Positions 1 to 10,966 of a stretch of DNA of 64,000 bases are shown here, piece after piece. Under the pieces are notes generated by a model, which was not told the DNA's origin, made no database searches, and was given only the letters and a program-made list of their open reading frames with translations. Each line of letters begins with the position of its first letter. Positions within the stretch are counted from its first letter, which is position 1. This stretch comes from Polaromonas sp. OV174 (GTDB lineage Bacteria; Pseudomonadota; Gammaproteobacteria; Burkholderiales; Burkholderiaceae_C): positions 1 to 64,000 of the forward strand of contig NZ_FOKZ01000017.1 of assembly GCF_900112285.1 (NCBI RefSeq), written 5' to 3'. The position numbers and the translations under genes are program-made.

Positions 1-1
1 C

Positions 2-301
2 ATCCAGTATTGCTCAAATGACTATCAGGAAATCCATCGGCGTCACGGCATCAAGTGCTCAATGACCGACGGCTACGACTGCTACCAGAACGCGCTGGCC
101 GAGCGGGTTAACGGAATCCTGAAGATGGAGTTCCTGCTGCATCGACCGGCCGACCTGAGCCAGGCCAGCCGCATGGTTCAGCAGGCCGTACAAATCTATA
201 ACCAGGAAAGGCCGCACCAATCCCTACAATTGAAAACGCCCGATGAGGCTCATCGGGCGTCTTTAGCTGGCCTCATCGGCTCGGCTATTTGTGCTTCATA
301 G
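2..301 (+). CDS. IS3-family transposase OrfB, C-terminal part (partial at window edge)
   Basis: This is the last third of an IS3-family DDE transposase, open from the first bases of the window. The visible part begins with QYCSNDY, the end of the conserved HSDxGxQY block that carries the second catalytic Asp. It continues through NALAERVNGILKMEF, where the Glu of ALAER(V/F)N is the third DDE residue, and ends with the usual YNQERPHQSL block. The transposase acts on its own element by cut-and-paste or circle formation. The 5' part and OrfA lie outside the window, so I cannot tell whether the element is intact. It is transcribed towards acs, whose stop codon lies about 50 bp beyond. Family assignment is firm; the subgroup is not determined. 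Confidence 0.9.
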   Translation: MQYCSNDYQEIHRRHGIKCSMTDGYDCYQNALAERVNGILKMEFLLHRPADLSQASRMVQQAVQIYNQERPHQSLQLKTPDEAHRASLAGLIGSAICAS

Positions 302-325
302 GTGTCAACCTATGGCAGGACGGGT
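302..325. mobile_element. Right end of the IS3-family element (probable terminal inverted repeat)
   Basis: Directly after the transposase stop codon the sequence reads GTGTCAACCTATGGCAGGAC. This resembles the terminal repeats I remember for IS3-family elements of the IS51/IS150 kind, which end close behind the transposase stop. The left end is outside the window, so the exact boundary and any target duplication cannot be read. Confidence 0.5.
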
Positions 326-348
326 CACGGTTGCAATCCACAGGCCGC

Positions 349-2343
<1,995 letters not shown>

Positions 2344-2492
2344 GGGTGGTGTCTCCTGTGGATCATTGAATGCGTGGAACTTTCGGGCCTGGCACTTACA
2401 GGCCACTGACTGGCTTGAACTATACAAGTTCCGAGGGCAGGAATGCCCCAAACAGCCCCCTACAATCAGCCGACTTTCACATCCGACTCATC

Positions 2493-3095
2493 ATGTCAGA
2501 ACCTACCCCTACCCAAAACCTCCCACTTCGCCCACTGCCCAGGCTGATTTTTGCCAGCCGCTGGCTACAGCTGCCGCTTTACCTTGGGCTGATTGCGGCG
2601 CAGGCGGTTTATGTGGTGCATTTTCTGGTGGAGCTGGCGCATCTGATCGAAGCCGCCTTCGGCAGCCAGACCGCGCTGCAGGCCTTGATCAACAGCATAG
2701 GCTACAAGACCTCCACCCCGGTCGCCGCGCTGAATGAAACCGTCATCATGCTGGTCGTGCTGGCACTGATAGACGTGGTCATGATCTCCAACCTCTTGAT
2801 CATGGTCATCGTGGGCGGCTACGAAACCTTTGTCAGCCGCATGGACCTGGAAGGCCATCGCGACCAGCCCGAATGGCTGAGCCATGTGAACGCTTCGGTG
2901 CTCAAGGTCAAGCTGGCGACCGCCATTATCGGCATCAGCTCGATTCACCTGCTGAAAACCTTCATCAATGCGGACAATTATTCAGACAAGGTGCTGATCG
3001 CACAAACGGTGATTCATATCGCCTTCCTGCTTTCGGCACTGGCCATTGCCTATACCGACAAAATCATGTCCGGCATAGCGGCCCGAGATCACTAA
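2493..3095 (+). CDS. UPF0114 / YqhA-family inner-membrane protein
   Basis: 200-residue protein of the UPF0114 family (TIGR00645, E. coli YqhA type), whose function is not established. Hydrophobic stretches near residues 25-50, 80-105, 140-160 and 170-190 indicate about four membrane helices. Family hallmarks are the N-terminal FASRWLQLPLYLGL, the loop VMISNLLIMVIVGGYETFVSR and the C-terminal GISSIHLLKTF. The start is the ATG that places this conserved N-terminus close to the start, and the open frame upstream is not conserved. It is divergent from acs with a 149-bp gap and is followed by the proVWX promoter. Family assignment is firm; no role is proposed. Confidence 0.9.
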   Translation: MSEPTPTQNLPLRPLPRLIFASRWLQLPLYLGLIAAQAVYVVHFLVELAHLIEAAFGSQTALQALINSIGYKTSTPVAALNETVIMLVVLALIDVVMISNLLIMVIVGGYETFVSRMDLEGHRDQPEWLSHVNASVLKVKLATAIIGISSIHLLKTFINADNYSDKVLIAQTVIHIAFLLSALAIAYTDKIMSGIAARDH

Positions 3096-3129
3096 GGCGC
3101 AAGCCCGGTCTGGCGCGATCCCGCCAGCC

Positions 3130-3158
3130 TTGACTTAATCAGACTCAAAAGTTATAAT
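3130..3158 (+). promoter_or_regulatory. Consensus-like sigma70 promoter for proVWX
   Basis: TTGACT (3130-3135) and TATAAT (3153-3158) are separated by exactly 17 nt. This is close to a perfect housekeeping promoter. A start near 3165 would give a leader of about 375 nt before the proV ATG. Read directly from sequence; activity is inferred. Confidence 0.75.
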
Positions 3159-3164
3159 CAATCG

Positions 3165-3538
3165 CTTCAAGCGACCAACAAGTAATGTTGTTGGCCGGTT
3201 TTGCACTACTCGCGGATCACCCAGAATCCCGTCGCGGTGCAAGACCTCTTCGTTGGGCCCAGGCCCGACAACGGGCCGGTTTACCGGCCTCCCGATGCCG
3301 CGTCGCGTTCACCGGACCAGCCCCCTTCACCTTGATGTGGCGCGCTGATCCGGATTGAACGTTGGACAGGCTCTGGCTTCGTCATTTTGTCGTCTTCAGT
3401 GCCTTCCGGCGGCCTTGCGGCTTGGCCGGACCGTCTGCGTCTGGCCCGAGCACAAGGCCGATGGCGCGGCTGCGGTTCGCAGCAGTCGTCATTCATGGCG
3501 GCGCTTTGTCCACTCTTATTAACAAGGAGCCCAAGCGC
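3165..3538 (+). promoter_or_regulatory. Long structured 5' leader of proVWX (unidentified RNA element)
   Basis: No credible gene fills this 443-bp gap. Four hairpins follow each other almost without spacing just after the promoter. Hairpin 1 pairs 3175-3181 with 3188-3194 (CCAACAA/TTGTTGG). Hairpin 2 pairs 3197-3206 with 3237-3246 (10 pairs, one G-U) and holds an inner CGCG/CGCG stem. Hairpin 3 pairs 3252-3259 with 3262-3269. Hairpin 4 pairs 3274-3280 with 3283-3289 (GGCCGGT/ACCGGCC). No U-run follows hairpin 4, so it is not an ordinary terminator. The remaining 250 nt up to the AAGGAG ribosome site are less structured. I do not recognise a known riboswitch class. It could also be an independent small RNA. 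Confidence 0.55.
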
Positions 3539-4801
3539 ATGGCAAAAGAAATTCGCATCGACCACGTCTTCAAGGTTTTCGGAGACGCGCCTGAACACGC
3601 CATGGAGCTGGTTCGCCAGGGCCTGAGCAAACAGGACATCCTGGCCCGTACCGGCCACTCCATAGGCGTGTTCGACGCCAGCTTCACCATAGCCGCCGGT
3701 GAAATTTTTGTCATCATGGGCCTGTCGGGCTCGGGCAAATCCACCCTGGTGCGCATGCTCAACCTGCTGATTGAACCCACGGCAGGCCGCATCCTGGTCG
3801 ACGGCCACGATATCAGCGCCCTCCGCGACAGCCAGTTGCGCGCCCTGCGCCGCAAAGACATCAGCATGGTGTTCCAGTCCTTCGCGCTGATGCCGCACAA
3901 CACCGTGCTGGACAACACGGCCTTCGGGCTGGAACTGGCCGGCGTCAGCCGCGCCGAGCGCCATGCGCTGGCCGAGCAGGCGCTGGAGCAAGTCGGCCTG
4001 GCCGGCTGGGGCGCCAGTTATCCGGACGAGTTGTCGGGCGGCATGCAGCAGCGTGTCGGCCTGGCGCGCGCGCTGGCGTCCGATCCATCCATCTTGCTGA
4101 TGGACGAGGCATTCTCCGCACTGGACCCCATCATCCGCACCGAGATGCAGTCGGAACTGCTGCGCCTGCAACAGGTCAAGCGCCGCACCATTGTTTTCAT
4201 CTCGCACGACCTCGACGAAGCCATGCGCATCGGCGACCGCATCGCCATCATGAAAGACGGTCACGTGGTGCAGGTCGGCACGCCCGACGAGATCCTGCGC
4301 AACCCGGCCAACGACTATGTGCGCAGCTTTGTGCGCGGCGTGGACGCGGCGGCGGTGTTCAAGGCTGGCGACATCGCGCGCAAGGCGCTCACCGTGGTGT
4401 CCGAACACAGCCAGCGCGGCGCGCGCGCGGCCCTGCAACTGCTCGAAGAGCAGGACCGCGAATACGCCTACGTGGTCAGCCCCAAGCAGCAATACCTGGG
4501 CATGGTCTCGGCCGACTCGCTGCGCGAGGCGCTGCGCGGCCATGTCGGCCCGCTCGGCCTGCAGCACGCCTACCTGAGCGGGGTTCAGCCGATCGCGGTG
4601 GACGCCCCCGTGGCCGAGCTGTTCGGCCAGGTGGCGCATGCACCGCACGCCGTGCCGGTGCTGACCGAGGGCGGGCGCTTTTGCGGCGCCATCAGCAAGA
4701 CCACACTGCTGCGCTTTCTCGACCGCGACACACCGCCGCTAGAGCCCACGTCCACGACGTCTGCAGCTCCCGCAAGCTCCGCCGCCGCTGCGGCGCACTG
4801 A
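3539..4801 (+). CDS. proV: Glycine betaine/L-proline ABC importer, ATP-binding subunit
   Basis: ATPase of the osmoprotectant importer ProU, located on the cytoplasmic face with ProW. The protein has 420 residues against about 400 for the E. coli ProV. Walker [10 protein letters not shown] is at residues 61-69, the Q-loop near 113, the signature LSGGMQ at 165-170 and Walker B ILLMDE at 185-190. The typical ProV N-terminus with [11 protein letters not shown] precedes the nucleotide-binding domain. Two CBS repeats fill about residues 285-405 and are thought to sense ionic strength in this family; the tail is Ala/Ser/Thr-rich. The start is ATG 3539 with AAGGAG 9-10 nt upstream. It is the first gene of proVWX behind the structured leader. 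Confidence 0.96.
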   Translation: MAKEIRIDHVFKVFGDAPEHAMELVRQGLSKQDILARTGHSIGVFDASFTIAAGEIFVIMGLSGSGKSTLVRMLNLLIEPTAGRILVDGHDISALRDSQLRALRRKDISMVFQSFALMPHNTVLDNTAFGLELAGVSRAERHALAEQALEQVGLAGWGASYPDELSGGMQQRVGLARALASDPSILLMDEAFSALDPIIRTEMQSELLRLQQVKRRTIVFISHDLDEAMRIGDRIAIMKDGHVVQVGTPDEILRNPANDYVRSFVRGVDAAAVFKAGDIARKALTVVSEHSQRGARAALQLLEEQDREYAYVVSPKQQYLGMVSADSLREALRGHVGPLGLQHAYLSGVQPIAVDAPVAELFGQVAHAPHAVPVLTEGGRFCGAISKTTLLRFLDRDTPPLEPTSTTSAAPASSAAAAAH

Positions 4802-4820
4802 TTTTTCAAGGTTGATGCAC

Positions 4821-6062
4821 ATGAACGATACGCAGATCAATCCCGAACTCGCCGCCGGCACCGATGCCACGGCAACGCTGCCGCCCCTGGTCGAGACCAA
4901 CCCCTGGGCCAACAGCGCACAAGCTGTCACGACCCAGCCAACGCCGTGGGACAACCTGGCGCCCACGCCCAGCGCAGACATCGACCCCTGGGCCAATGCC
5001 AGCGTGGGCAGCGACTGGATAGAGGCCCAAGCCAGCGCTCTGGACGCCGCCAGCACGCTCGACCCTTCGGCCGCAGTCAACGGCTTTCAGTTGCAGCAGC
5101 TGTGGGACGGCTCGCTGCCCATCGAATCCTGGATCAACCAGGGTTTGGGCTGGGTGGTGGAGAATTTCCGCCCCTTCTTCCAGACCATTCGCGGCCCCAT
5201 CGACAGCACGCTCGGCAGTGTCGAGGGCCTGCTGCAAAGCGTGCCCGCGCTGGCCATGATCGCGCTCATCGGCCTGCTGGCCTGGCAATTCACCGGCCGC
5301 GTGCTGGCCGTGGGCACCGTGCTGGCGCTGCTGCTGGTGGCCATGCTGGGCATCTGGCCCGAGGCCATGGTCACGCTCTCGCTGGTACTGACCTCGTTGG
5401 TGTTCTGTTTGGCCATCGGTCTGCCGCTGGGCATTTTGCTGGCCAGCAGCGATCGCGCCCAGCGCCTCCTGCGCCCGCTGCTCGACGCCATGCAGACCAC
5501 GCCGGCTTTCGTCTACCTGGTGCCGGTGGTGATGCTGTTCGGCATCGGCAACGTGCCCGGCGTGATAGTCACCACCATCTTCGCGCTGCCGCCGCTGGTG
5601 CGCCTGACCAACCTGGGCATACGCCAGGTGCGCCCCGACCTGATCGAGGCGGCGCGCGCCTATGGCGCCTCGCCCTGGCAGATGCTCACCAAGGTGCAGC
5701 TACCGCTGGCCATGCCGTCCATCATGGCCGGCATCAACCAGACGCTGATGCTGTCGTTGTCCATGGTGGTGATCGCCTCCATGATCGCCGTCGGCGGCCT
5801 GGGCCAGATGGTGCTGCGCGGTATCGGCCGCCTGGACATGGGCCTGGCCACCGTGGGCGGCCTGGGCATCGTGCTGCTCGCCATCACGCTGGACCGCATC
5901 ACCCAGTCGCTGGGCCAGCCGCGCCGCGGCGTGCGCCACTGGTGGCACACCGGTCCGGCCGGGCTGCTGCTGCGTCTGCTACAGCGCCTGCTGCAGCGCG
6001 GCAACCAAGCTGCCGACACGGCCGCCGCGCCGTCCCCACAACTGTCGACCTCGGGCCAGTGA
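4821..6062 (+). CDS. proW: Glycine betaine/L-proline ABC importer, permease subunit
   Basis: Inner-membrane permease of ProU, 413 residues. The first ~90 residues form a soluble extension with three Pro-Trp repeats (NPWANS, TPWDNL, DPWANA), as in the N-terminus of E. coli ProW. Five or more membrane helices follow. The permease-ATPase coupling loop is [24 protein letters not shown]. The core [23 protein letters not shown] matches the family almost word for word. I chose ATG 4821, which lies 9 nt after AAGG; an in-frame ATG at 4815 and TTG at 4812 are also possible. It lies 19 nt behind proV and 39 nt before proX, clearly one operon. Confidence 0.95.
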   Translation: MNDTQINPELAAGTDATATLPPLVETNPWANSAQAVTTQPTPWDNLAPTPSADIDPWANASVGSDWIEAQASALDAASTLDPSAAVNGFQLQQLWDGSLPIESWINQGLGWVVENFRPFFQTIRGPIDSTLGSVEGLLQSVPALAMIALIGLLAWQFTGRVLAVGTVLALLLVAMLGIWPEAMVTLSLVLTSLVFCLAIGLPLGILLASSDRAQRLLRPLLDAMQTTPAFVYLVPVVMLFGIGNVPGVIVTTIFALPPLVRLTNLGIRQVRPDLIEAARAYGASPWQMLTKVQLPLAMPSIMAGINQTLMLSLSMVVIASMIAVGGLGQMVLRGIGRLDMGLATVGGLGIVLLAITLDRITQSLGQPRRGVRHWWHTGPAGLLLRLLQRLLQRGNQAADTAAAPSPQLSTSGQ

Positions 6063-6101
6063 GCCCCAGCATGTCCTCATAACAACAGGAGCCATCACCC
6101 C

Positions 6102-7118
6102 ATGAGCAAAATCCGATTTTTCGCACGTAGCCTGCTCGCCACCAGCGCCCTCGCGCTAGTCCTGGCCGGCGCGGCGCAGGCACAAGACCTGCCCGGCAAG
6201 GGCATCAAGGTGCAGCCACTGCAAAGCGCCCTCGCCGAGGAAACCTTCCAGACCCTGCTGGTCAGCCGCGCGCTGGAAAGGCTCGGCTACGACGTGTTGC
6301 CCATCAAGGAAGTCGAATACCCGGCCGCGCACCTTGCCGTGGCCAACGGCGACGCGACCTTCATCGCCAACCACTGGAATCCTCACCACGCCGAGTACTA
6401 CAAAAGCGCCGGTGGCGACGCCAAGATGTCGCGCAAGGGCGTTTACTCGGCTGGCGCGGTGCAGGGTTACCTGATCGACAAAAAGACCGCCGACGAATAC
6501 AAAATCACCGACATCAGCCAACTGACCGATCCGGCGCTGGCCAAGCTGTTCGACACCAACGGCGACGGCAAGGCCGACCTGGTCGGCGCCAGCGCCGGCT
6601 GGGGCGGTGAAGCCGTGATCGAGCACCAGCTCACCACCTTCAAACTGCGCGATACCGTGACCTACGTTCAAGGCAACTACGCAGCGTTGATTGCCGACAC
6701 GGTCAGCCGCTTCAAGCAGGGCAAGCCCGTCCTCTACTACGCGTGGACGCCTTATTGGCTCGGCAACGTGCTGCGCCCGGGCCAGGACGTGGTGTGGCTG
6801 CAAGTGCCCTTCTCCGCCATGCCCGGCGTGCAGACCGGCACAGATACCCAGCTGTCCAACGGCAAGAACTATGGCTTTCCGCTGAACAACGAGTACATCG
6901 TGGCCAACAAGACTTTCGTCGAACAAAACCCGGCCGCCGGCAAACTGTTTGAAGTCATGGCGCTGCCGATTGGCGACATCAGCACGCAAAACCGGCATAT
7001 GCAGGACGGCGAGAACAGCCAGAAAGACATCGTGCGCCACACCGACGGCTGGATCAAGGCGCACCAGGCCACCTTCGATGGCTGGATCGCCCAGGCAATG
7101 GCCGCCGCCAAAATTTAA
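6102..7118 (+). CDS. proX: Glycine betaine/L-proline-binding periplasmic protein
   Basis: Periplasmic receptor of the ProU system, 338 residues. A Sec signal peptide of about 27 residues ends in the cleavage motif AQA. The body belongs to the OpuAC/ProX fold; tryptophan-containing motifs such as NHWNPHH and YAWTPYWLG supply the aromatic cage that binds quaternary ammonium groups in known homologues. ACAGGAG precedes the ATG at a suitable distance. It is the last gene of proVWX. The following 190 bp contain two palindromic repeats and no gene, then fumC converges from the other side. Confidence 0.95.
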   Translation: MSKIRFFARSLLATSALALVLAGAAQAQDLPGKGIKVQPLQSALAEETFQTLLVSRALERLGYDVLPIKEVEYPAAHLAVANGDATFIANHWNPHHAEYYKSAGGDAKMSRKGVYSAGAVQGYLIDKKTADEYKITDISQLTDPALAKLFDTNGDGKADLVGASAGWGGEAVIEHQLTTFKLRDTVTYVQGNYAALIADTVSRFKQGKPVLYYAWTPYWLGNVLRPGQDVVWLQVPFSAMPGVQTGTDTQLSNGKNYGFPLNNEYIVANKTFVEQNPAAGKLFEVMALPIGDISTQNRHMQDGENSQKDIVRHTDGWIKAHQATFDGWIAQAMAAAKI

Positions 7119-7125
7119 GCCAAAT

Positions 7126-7181
7126 CGGGCGCTAGCGCCCGTCCACTATGCGCAGTCAGCTATTTTTTTGATAGCTGGCTG
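7126..7181. repeat. Palindromic repeat (family A) behind proX, probably also the proVWX terminator
   Basis: A GGGCGC-TA-GCGCCC hairpin (7128-7141) is followed by GTCAGCTAT-TTTTTTG-ATAGCTGGC and a T-rich tail. The AGCTAT...ATAGCT core recurs at 7274, 13523, 33355, 44088 and, decayed, at 57070. The hairpin plus T tail could end transcription from proX. Confidence 0.6.
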
Positions 7182-7273
7182 TTTTTACGTCAGCCCCGTC
7201 AGTCCGATGTCGGGCCGTGCTCAGCCTTTTATGTATAAAAAAGGCCTTTATCCCTTATCCACATTGCGCAAAC

Positions 7274-7290
7274 AGCTATTAATTAGATAG
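7274..7290. repeat. Second AGCTAT...ATAGC palindrome between proX and fumC
   Basis: GCTAT-TAATTAG-ATAGC forms a short stem just beyond the fumC stop codon. It is a reduced copy of repeat family A and may serve fumC as part of its 3' end. Confidence 0.45.
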
Positions 7291-7307
7291 CAAATGGGGC
7301 GCCAACC

Positions 7308-8699
7308 TCAGCGCCCCGTCATGTTCGCTGGCACCACCCACTGGTCGAACTGCTCGGCCGTCACATGGCCGGAGGCGATCGCCGCTTCGCGCAGGCTGCT
7401 GCCCTCCTTGTGCGCCTTCTTGGCGATGAAGGCGGCCTTGTCGTAACCGATGTGCGGGTTCAGCGCCGTGACCAGCATCAGCGAGCGGTCCACCAGCTCG
7501 GCGATGCGATCGCGGTTGGGCTCTATGCCCACCGCACAGTGGTCGTTGAAACTGCGCATGCCGTCGGCCAGCAGGCGCACGCTTTGCAGGAAGTTGTGGG
7601 CCACCATGGGGCGGAACACGTTGAGCTCGAAGTTGCCAGAAGCGCCGCCAAAGTTGATGGCCACGTCGTTGCCAAACACCTGGCAGCAGAGCATGGTGAG
7701 CGCTTCACTCTGTGTCGGGTTCACCTTGCCCGGCATGATGGACGAGCCCGGCTCGTTTTCGGGAATCGACAACTCGCCGATGCCGCTGCGTGGCCCGCTG
7801 GCCAGCCAGCGCACGTCGTTGGCGATCTTCATCAGGCTGGCGGCCAGCGTCTTAAGTGCGCCATGCGCATGCACCAACGCATCGCAGGAGGCCATGGCCT
7901 CGAACTTGTTGGGTGCGCTGACAAAGGGCAGACCGGTCAGGTGCGCCAATTCGGCCGCCACCTGGCTGGCATAGCCCTTGGGAGCATTCAGCCCGGTGCC
8001 CACCGCCGTGCCGCCCAAAGCCAGCTCGTAGAGGTGGGGTAGCGCGGCGCACACATGTTTTTCGCCCTGCTCCAGCTGCGCCACGTAGCCGGAAAATTCC
8101 TGACCCAGGGTCAGCGGCGTGGCGTCCTGCAAGTGGGTGCGGCCTATCTTCACGATGTCATCAAAATCGCTGGCCTTTTGCGCCAGCGTCGCCCGCAAAC
8201 CCTCCATCGCCGGCAGCAGCTTGTGCGTGATCGCGTCCACCGCCGCCACATGCATGGCGGTGGGAAACACGTCATTGGACGACTGGCTGCGGTTCACGTC
8301 GTCATTCGGGTGCACCAGCCGGCTCTCGCCGCGCTCGCCGCCCAGCAGTTCGCTGGCGCGGTTGGCCAGCACCTCGTTGACGTTCATATTGGTCTGGGTG
8401 CCCGAGCCGGTCTGCCAGACCACCAGCGGAAACTCGTCCGCGTGCTGGCCGGCAATGACTTCATCGGCCGCAGCCACGATGGCCGCAGTTTTTTTCGCAT
8501 CCTGCAGGCCCAGCGCCCGATTGACCAGCGCCGAGGAGCGCTTGACCTGGGCCAGCGCCCGGATGATCTCGCGCGGCTGGCGCTCGCCCGAAATATCGAA
8601 ATTCTGCAAGGAGCGCTGCGTCTGCGCGCCCCAGAGCTTGTCGGCCGGCACGTCAATGGGGCCAAAGGTGTCACGTTCGGAGCGAGTGTTGATGTGCAT
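7308..8699 (-). CDS. fumC: Fumarate hydratase class II (iron-independent)
   Basis: Cytoplasmic TCA-cycle enzyme that interconverts fumarate and L-malate without an iron-sulfur cluster. The 463-residue length is normal for the family. The superfamily signature [11 protein letters not shown], with the catalytic serine loop, is near residue 318. [14 protein letters not shown] (about 97-110) and [10 protein letters not shown] (about 187-196) are the other conserved active-site blocks. The start ATG 8697-8699 gives the usual N-terminus RSERDTFG. A Fur-box-like sequence lies 28-46 bp upstream, which would fit induction under iron starvation. A second, Fe-S-dependent fumarase lies 2.3 kb away. Confidence 0.97.
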   Translation of the reverse strand: MHINTRSERDTFGPIDVPADKLWGAQTQRSLQNFDISGERQPREIIRALAQVKRSSALVNRALGLQDAKKTAAIVAAADEVIAGQHADEFPLVVWQTGSGTQTNMNVNEVLANRASELLGGERGESRLVHPNDDVNRSQSSNDVFPTAMHVAAVDAITHKLLPAMEGLRATLAQKASDFDDIVKIGRTHLQDATPLTLGQEFSGYVAQLEQGEKHVCAALPHLYELALGGTAVGTGLNAPKGYASQVAAELAHLTGLPFVSAPNKFEAMASCDALVHAHGALKTLAASLMKIANDVRWLASGPRSGIGELSIPENEPGSSIMPGKVNPTQSEALTMLCCQVFGNDVAINFGGASGNFELNVFRPMVAHNFLQSVRLLADGMRSFNDHCAVGIEPNRDRIAELVDRSLMLVTALNPHIGYDKAAFIAKKAHKEGSSLREAAIASGHVTAEQFDQWVVPANMTGR

Positions 8700-8726
8700 A
8701 GTGGTACGGAGGGCTGGAATTTTTTA

Positions 8727-8745
8727 AATGATAACAATTCTCAAT
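8727..8745 (-). promoter_or_regulatory. Candidate Fur box upstream of fumC
   Basis: AATGATAACAATTCTCAAT matches the 19-bp E. coli-type Fur consensus AATGATAATNATTATCATT at 15 of 18 defined positions. It lies between 28 and 46 bp upstream of the fumC start codon, where it would overlap a promoter. The gap 8700-8880 holds no gene. Confidence 0.6.
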
Positions 8746-8880
8746 GTTGGATGCGGCGTGGAGCGGGGATTGGGCACAGCCATATGGCGACCTGAGTATT
8801 CTGGCGCCTGAACTGCGTCGGTCCGTGCGCAAAGGAATTAGGAAGGTGTGGCATGGCATTACTTAGAACTTGTTCGTCAA

Positions 8881-10608
8881 TTATTTGGGTACCCAGCGGT
8901 AGTCTGCGGCCGCGTGAAGCGTCCAGTGGCTGCCACCGGTCAACTGAAACACCAGGCTGTGATATCTGAGAATGGCGTGACGGTGGCTGACACTGATCGG
9001 GGTGATCGACAGGCCTGCCAATTGGGCGTACAGCAACTCCTCGTTGGCCTCATCCAACGCGCTGGTGGCCTCGTCGAGCAACAGGTAGCGCGGCTTGGCG
9101 AGCAAGGCCCGGGCGAAGGCCAAGCGCTGCTGCTCACCGACCGACAACACCCTGGCCCAGTCCAGTTCGGCGCCAAGTCCGCCCATGCGCTGCGCCAGCT
9201 TCGGCAGGTTCACCCGCTCCAGCCACAGCAGCAGTTCCTCGTCCGAGATATTGCGTTCCGTTTGGGGGTAGGTGAGCTGGCAGCGCAAATCCCCCAGGGG
9301 CAGGTAGGGTTGCTGGGGCAGAAACAGCATATCCGCCCCCGATGGGCGAGTCACTTGACCCGAGCCCACGTTCCAGAGTCCGGCAATCACCCGCAACAGC
9401 GAGCTCTTGCCCGCGCCGCTCGGCCCGACGATCAGCAATCCTTCACCAGGGTTGACAGCGAGCGTGGCCTCTTGAACCAGTAACTGCTCTTGGTTGGGGG
9501 TGAAAATGCTCACCTTATGCAGGGCCAATTCAAAGCCGGGCACCGTGCGAATCTGCGCGTTATCGTCAGAAGCGCTGGCGGACTGGCCAGGCTTGCCTCC
9601 CAATGCTTCGGAGAACGCATGCAGCCTGTCCACACCGGCGGAAAAGCGACTCAGGCTCTCGAAGTGCTCAACGATCACAGTCAATGCGCTCAGGATGGCC
9701 GCGAAGGCGCCTGCGGCCTGGATCGCTCGGCCGACCTCCAGCGTCCCGGAAAGAACATCTTTCGCAATGATGACGGTGGGCAGCACGATAGTCAGAAAGC
9801 TATGGGCGTACTGGAAGAGGTTGAGCTTGAACTGCCAGCGCAGCACTTTCTGGTAGTTGGCGTAGACGGCCGCAAAAATGCGCTGCAGCGTGGACATTTC
9901 GCGTGCCTCACCACCGTAGAAAGCGATGGGCTCGGCGTGTTCGCGCACCCGCACCAAGCTGAAGCGAAAGTCTGCCTCGCGTTGCAACTGGCGAAAATTC
10001 AAGCCAATCAGACGCTTGCCAAACACCGCGCCCGTGAATACGGTGCTGAACACGGCATAGCCGATCAAAAAGTAAACCAAGCCCTGCGAGATGCTCCACA
10101 GCACGCTGGAAAAGGCGACCAGTTGGATCACCGAACCCAATGCGATCATGGAGAAATACAGCGACTGCTGGGTGAAGCTGTTGATGTCTTCGGCAATGCG
10201 CTGATCAGGATTGTCGATGCCGGTGGTATTGAGCCCGTAGTAGGCGCGCTGATGGAAATAGCGTGCCAGAAAGCTGTCCGTCAGCCAGCGACGCCAGCGC
10301 AGCCCGAGCGTGTCGCGCACATAAAAGTACAAGGCATAGATGGGCACAGCTGCCACGAGGATGGCCGTGTAGCGCCAGATCGAGGCCCAGAAGCGCTCGT
10401 CGTCTCTTGCGGCCAAGGCCGAGGTAAATTCGCCCGTCTCCTGGTTGAATAGCACATTGAAGGCCGTCTGACCCAGCAGTAGTACAACCAGCAGGGCCAG
10501 CATGCCCTGGGCACGCCAGCGTTCATCCGAGAGCCAGTAGGGCCGTGCTATCGTCACGAAGCGCCGCCACAGGCGGGCGTTGAAACCGGGTGTTTCTTCT
10601 ATTTGCAT
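8881..10608 (-). CDS. YddA/SbmA-like ABC transporter (fused permease and ATPase)
   Basis: Half-transporter of the ABC_membrane_2/YddA type: an N-terminal permease domain of about six membrane helices (residues ~25-330) joined to a C-terminal ATPase (~370-575). The ATPase has Walker A GPSGAGKSS, signature LSVGEQQRLAF (a V replaces the usual G after LS) and Walker B YLLLDEATS. Relatives export or import peptides, cobalamin or long-chain acyl compounds; the substrate here cannot be told. The frame is open to 10728, but homology to the family N-terminus favours ATG 10608; no strong ribosome site is visible. It is a lone gene between fumC and the divergent fumA. Confidence 0.85.
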   Translation of the reverse strand: MQIEETPGFNARLWRRFVTIARPYWLSDERWRAQGMLALLVVLLLGQTAFNVLFNQETGEFTSALAARDDERFWASIWRYTAILVAAVPIYALYFYVRDTLGLRWRRWLTDSFLARYFHQRAYYGLNTTGIDNPDQRIAEDINSFTQQSLYFSMIALGSVIQLVAFSSVLWSISQGLVYFLIGYAVFSTVFTGAVFGKRLIGLNFRQLQREADFRFSLVRVREHAEPIAFYGGEAREMSTLQRIFAAVYANYQKVLRWQFKLNLFQYAHSFLTIVLPTVIIAKDVLSGTLEVGRAIQAAGAFAAILSALTVIVEHFESLSRFSAGVDRLHAFSEALGGKPGQSASASDDNAQIRTVPGFELALHKVSIFTPNQEQLLVQEATLAVNPGEGLLIVGPSGAGKSSLLRVIAGLWNVGSGQVTRPSGADMLFLPQQPYLPLGDLRCQLTYPQTERNISDEELLLWLERVNLPKLAQRMGGLGAELDWARVLSVGEQQRLAFARALLAKPRYLLLDEATSALDEANEELLYAQLAGLSITPISVSHRHAILRYHSLVFQLTGGSHWTLHAAADYRWVPK

Positions 10609-10966
10609 TGCGCCGTCCACGAGATGGATCTTGATGGGGCGGGGACTTAAAAGCCAGTCTACCTCTGTTAAGGACTGCCCAACACCGGCCCTCAGACCGG
10701 CGCGATGCCCGGCATCGTCTCGACGCATGGGCAGTGGCCTGATCCACCCCGCTCAGGCACAAGCGTTGCTCAGCACCGTGGCCAGCGCCTGCTCGTGCCA
10801 CTGGGTTTTATACTTTTATGCCTCTGGCGTCATCTCAACTGCACGCGCAGCAATTTTCAAGATAGCAAATGGCCTTTCCCGGACGGCACGGCTTGCGGCT
10901 GCCGCACAGGGGGATAATCCAGGGTTTTACTTTTCCGCACTCCCCCACACCAAGCCAGGCTCCGTC
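10609..10966. other. Divergent intergenic region between the ABC exporter and the class I fumarase
   Basis: About 360 bp without a credible gene. It must contain the promoters of both flanking genes. TTTTATACTTTTATG near 10806-10820 offers a possible -10 element for the fumarase, without a convincing -35 box. CAAGATAGCAAATGGCC near 10858 resembles a decayed piece of repeat family A. I see no other structure. Confidence 0.4.

Noticed and set aside
2387-2402. CTGGCACTTACAGGCC as a sigma54 promoter for the UPF0114 gene.
   Set aside because: The -24 GG part fits, but the required TTGC/GC at -12 is missing.
3165-3538. Known guanidine (ykkC, mini-ykkC) or other named riboswitch upstream of proV.
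   Set aside because: I could not find the conserved loop motifs of those classes. The leader is reported only as an unidentified structured RNA.
7150-7181. Simple rho-independent terminator only.
   Set aside because: It may terminate, but the same palindrome recurs across the window, so it is recorded as a repeat first.
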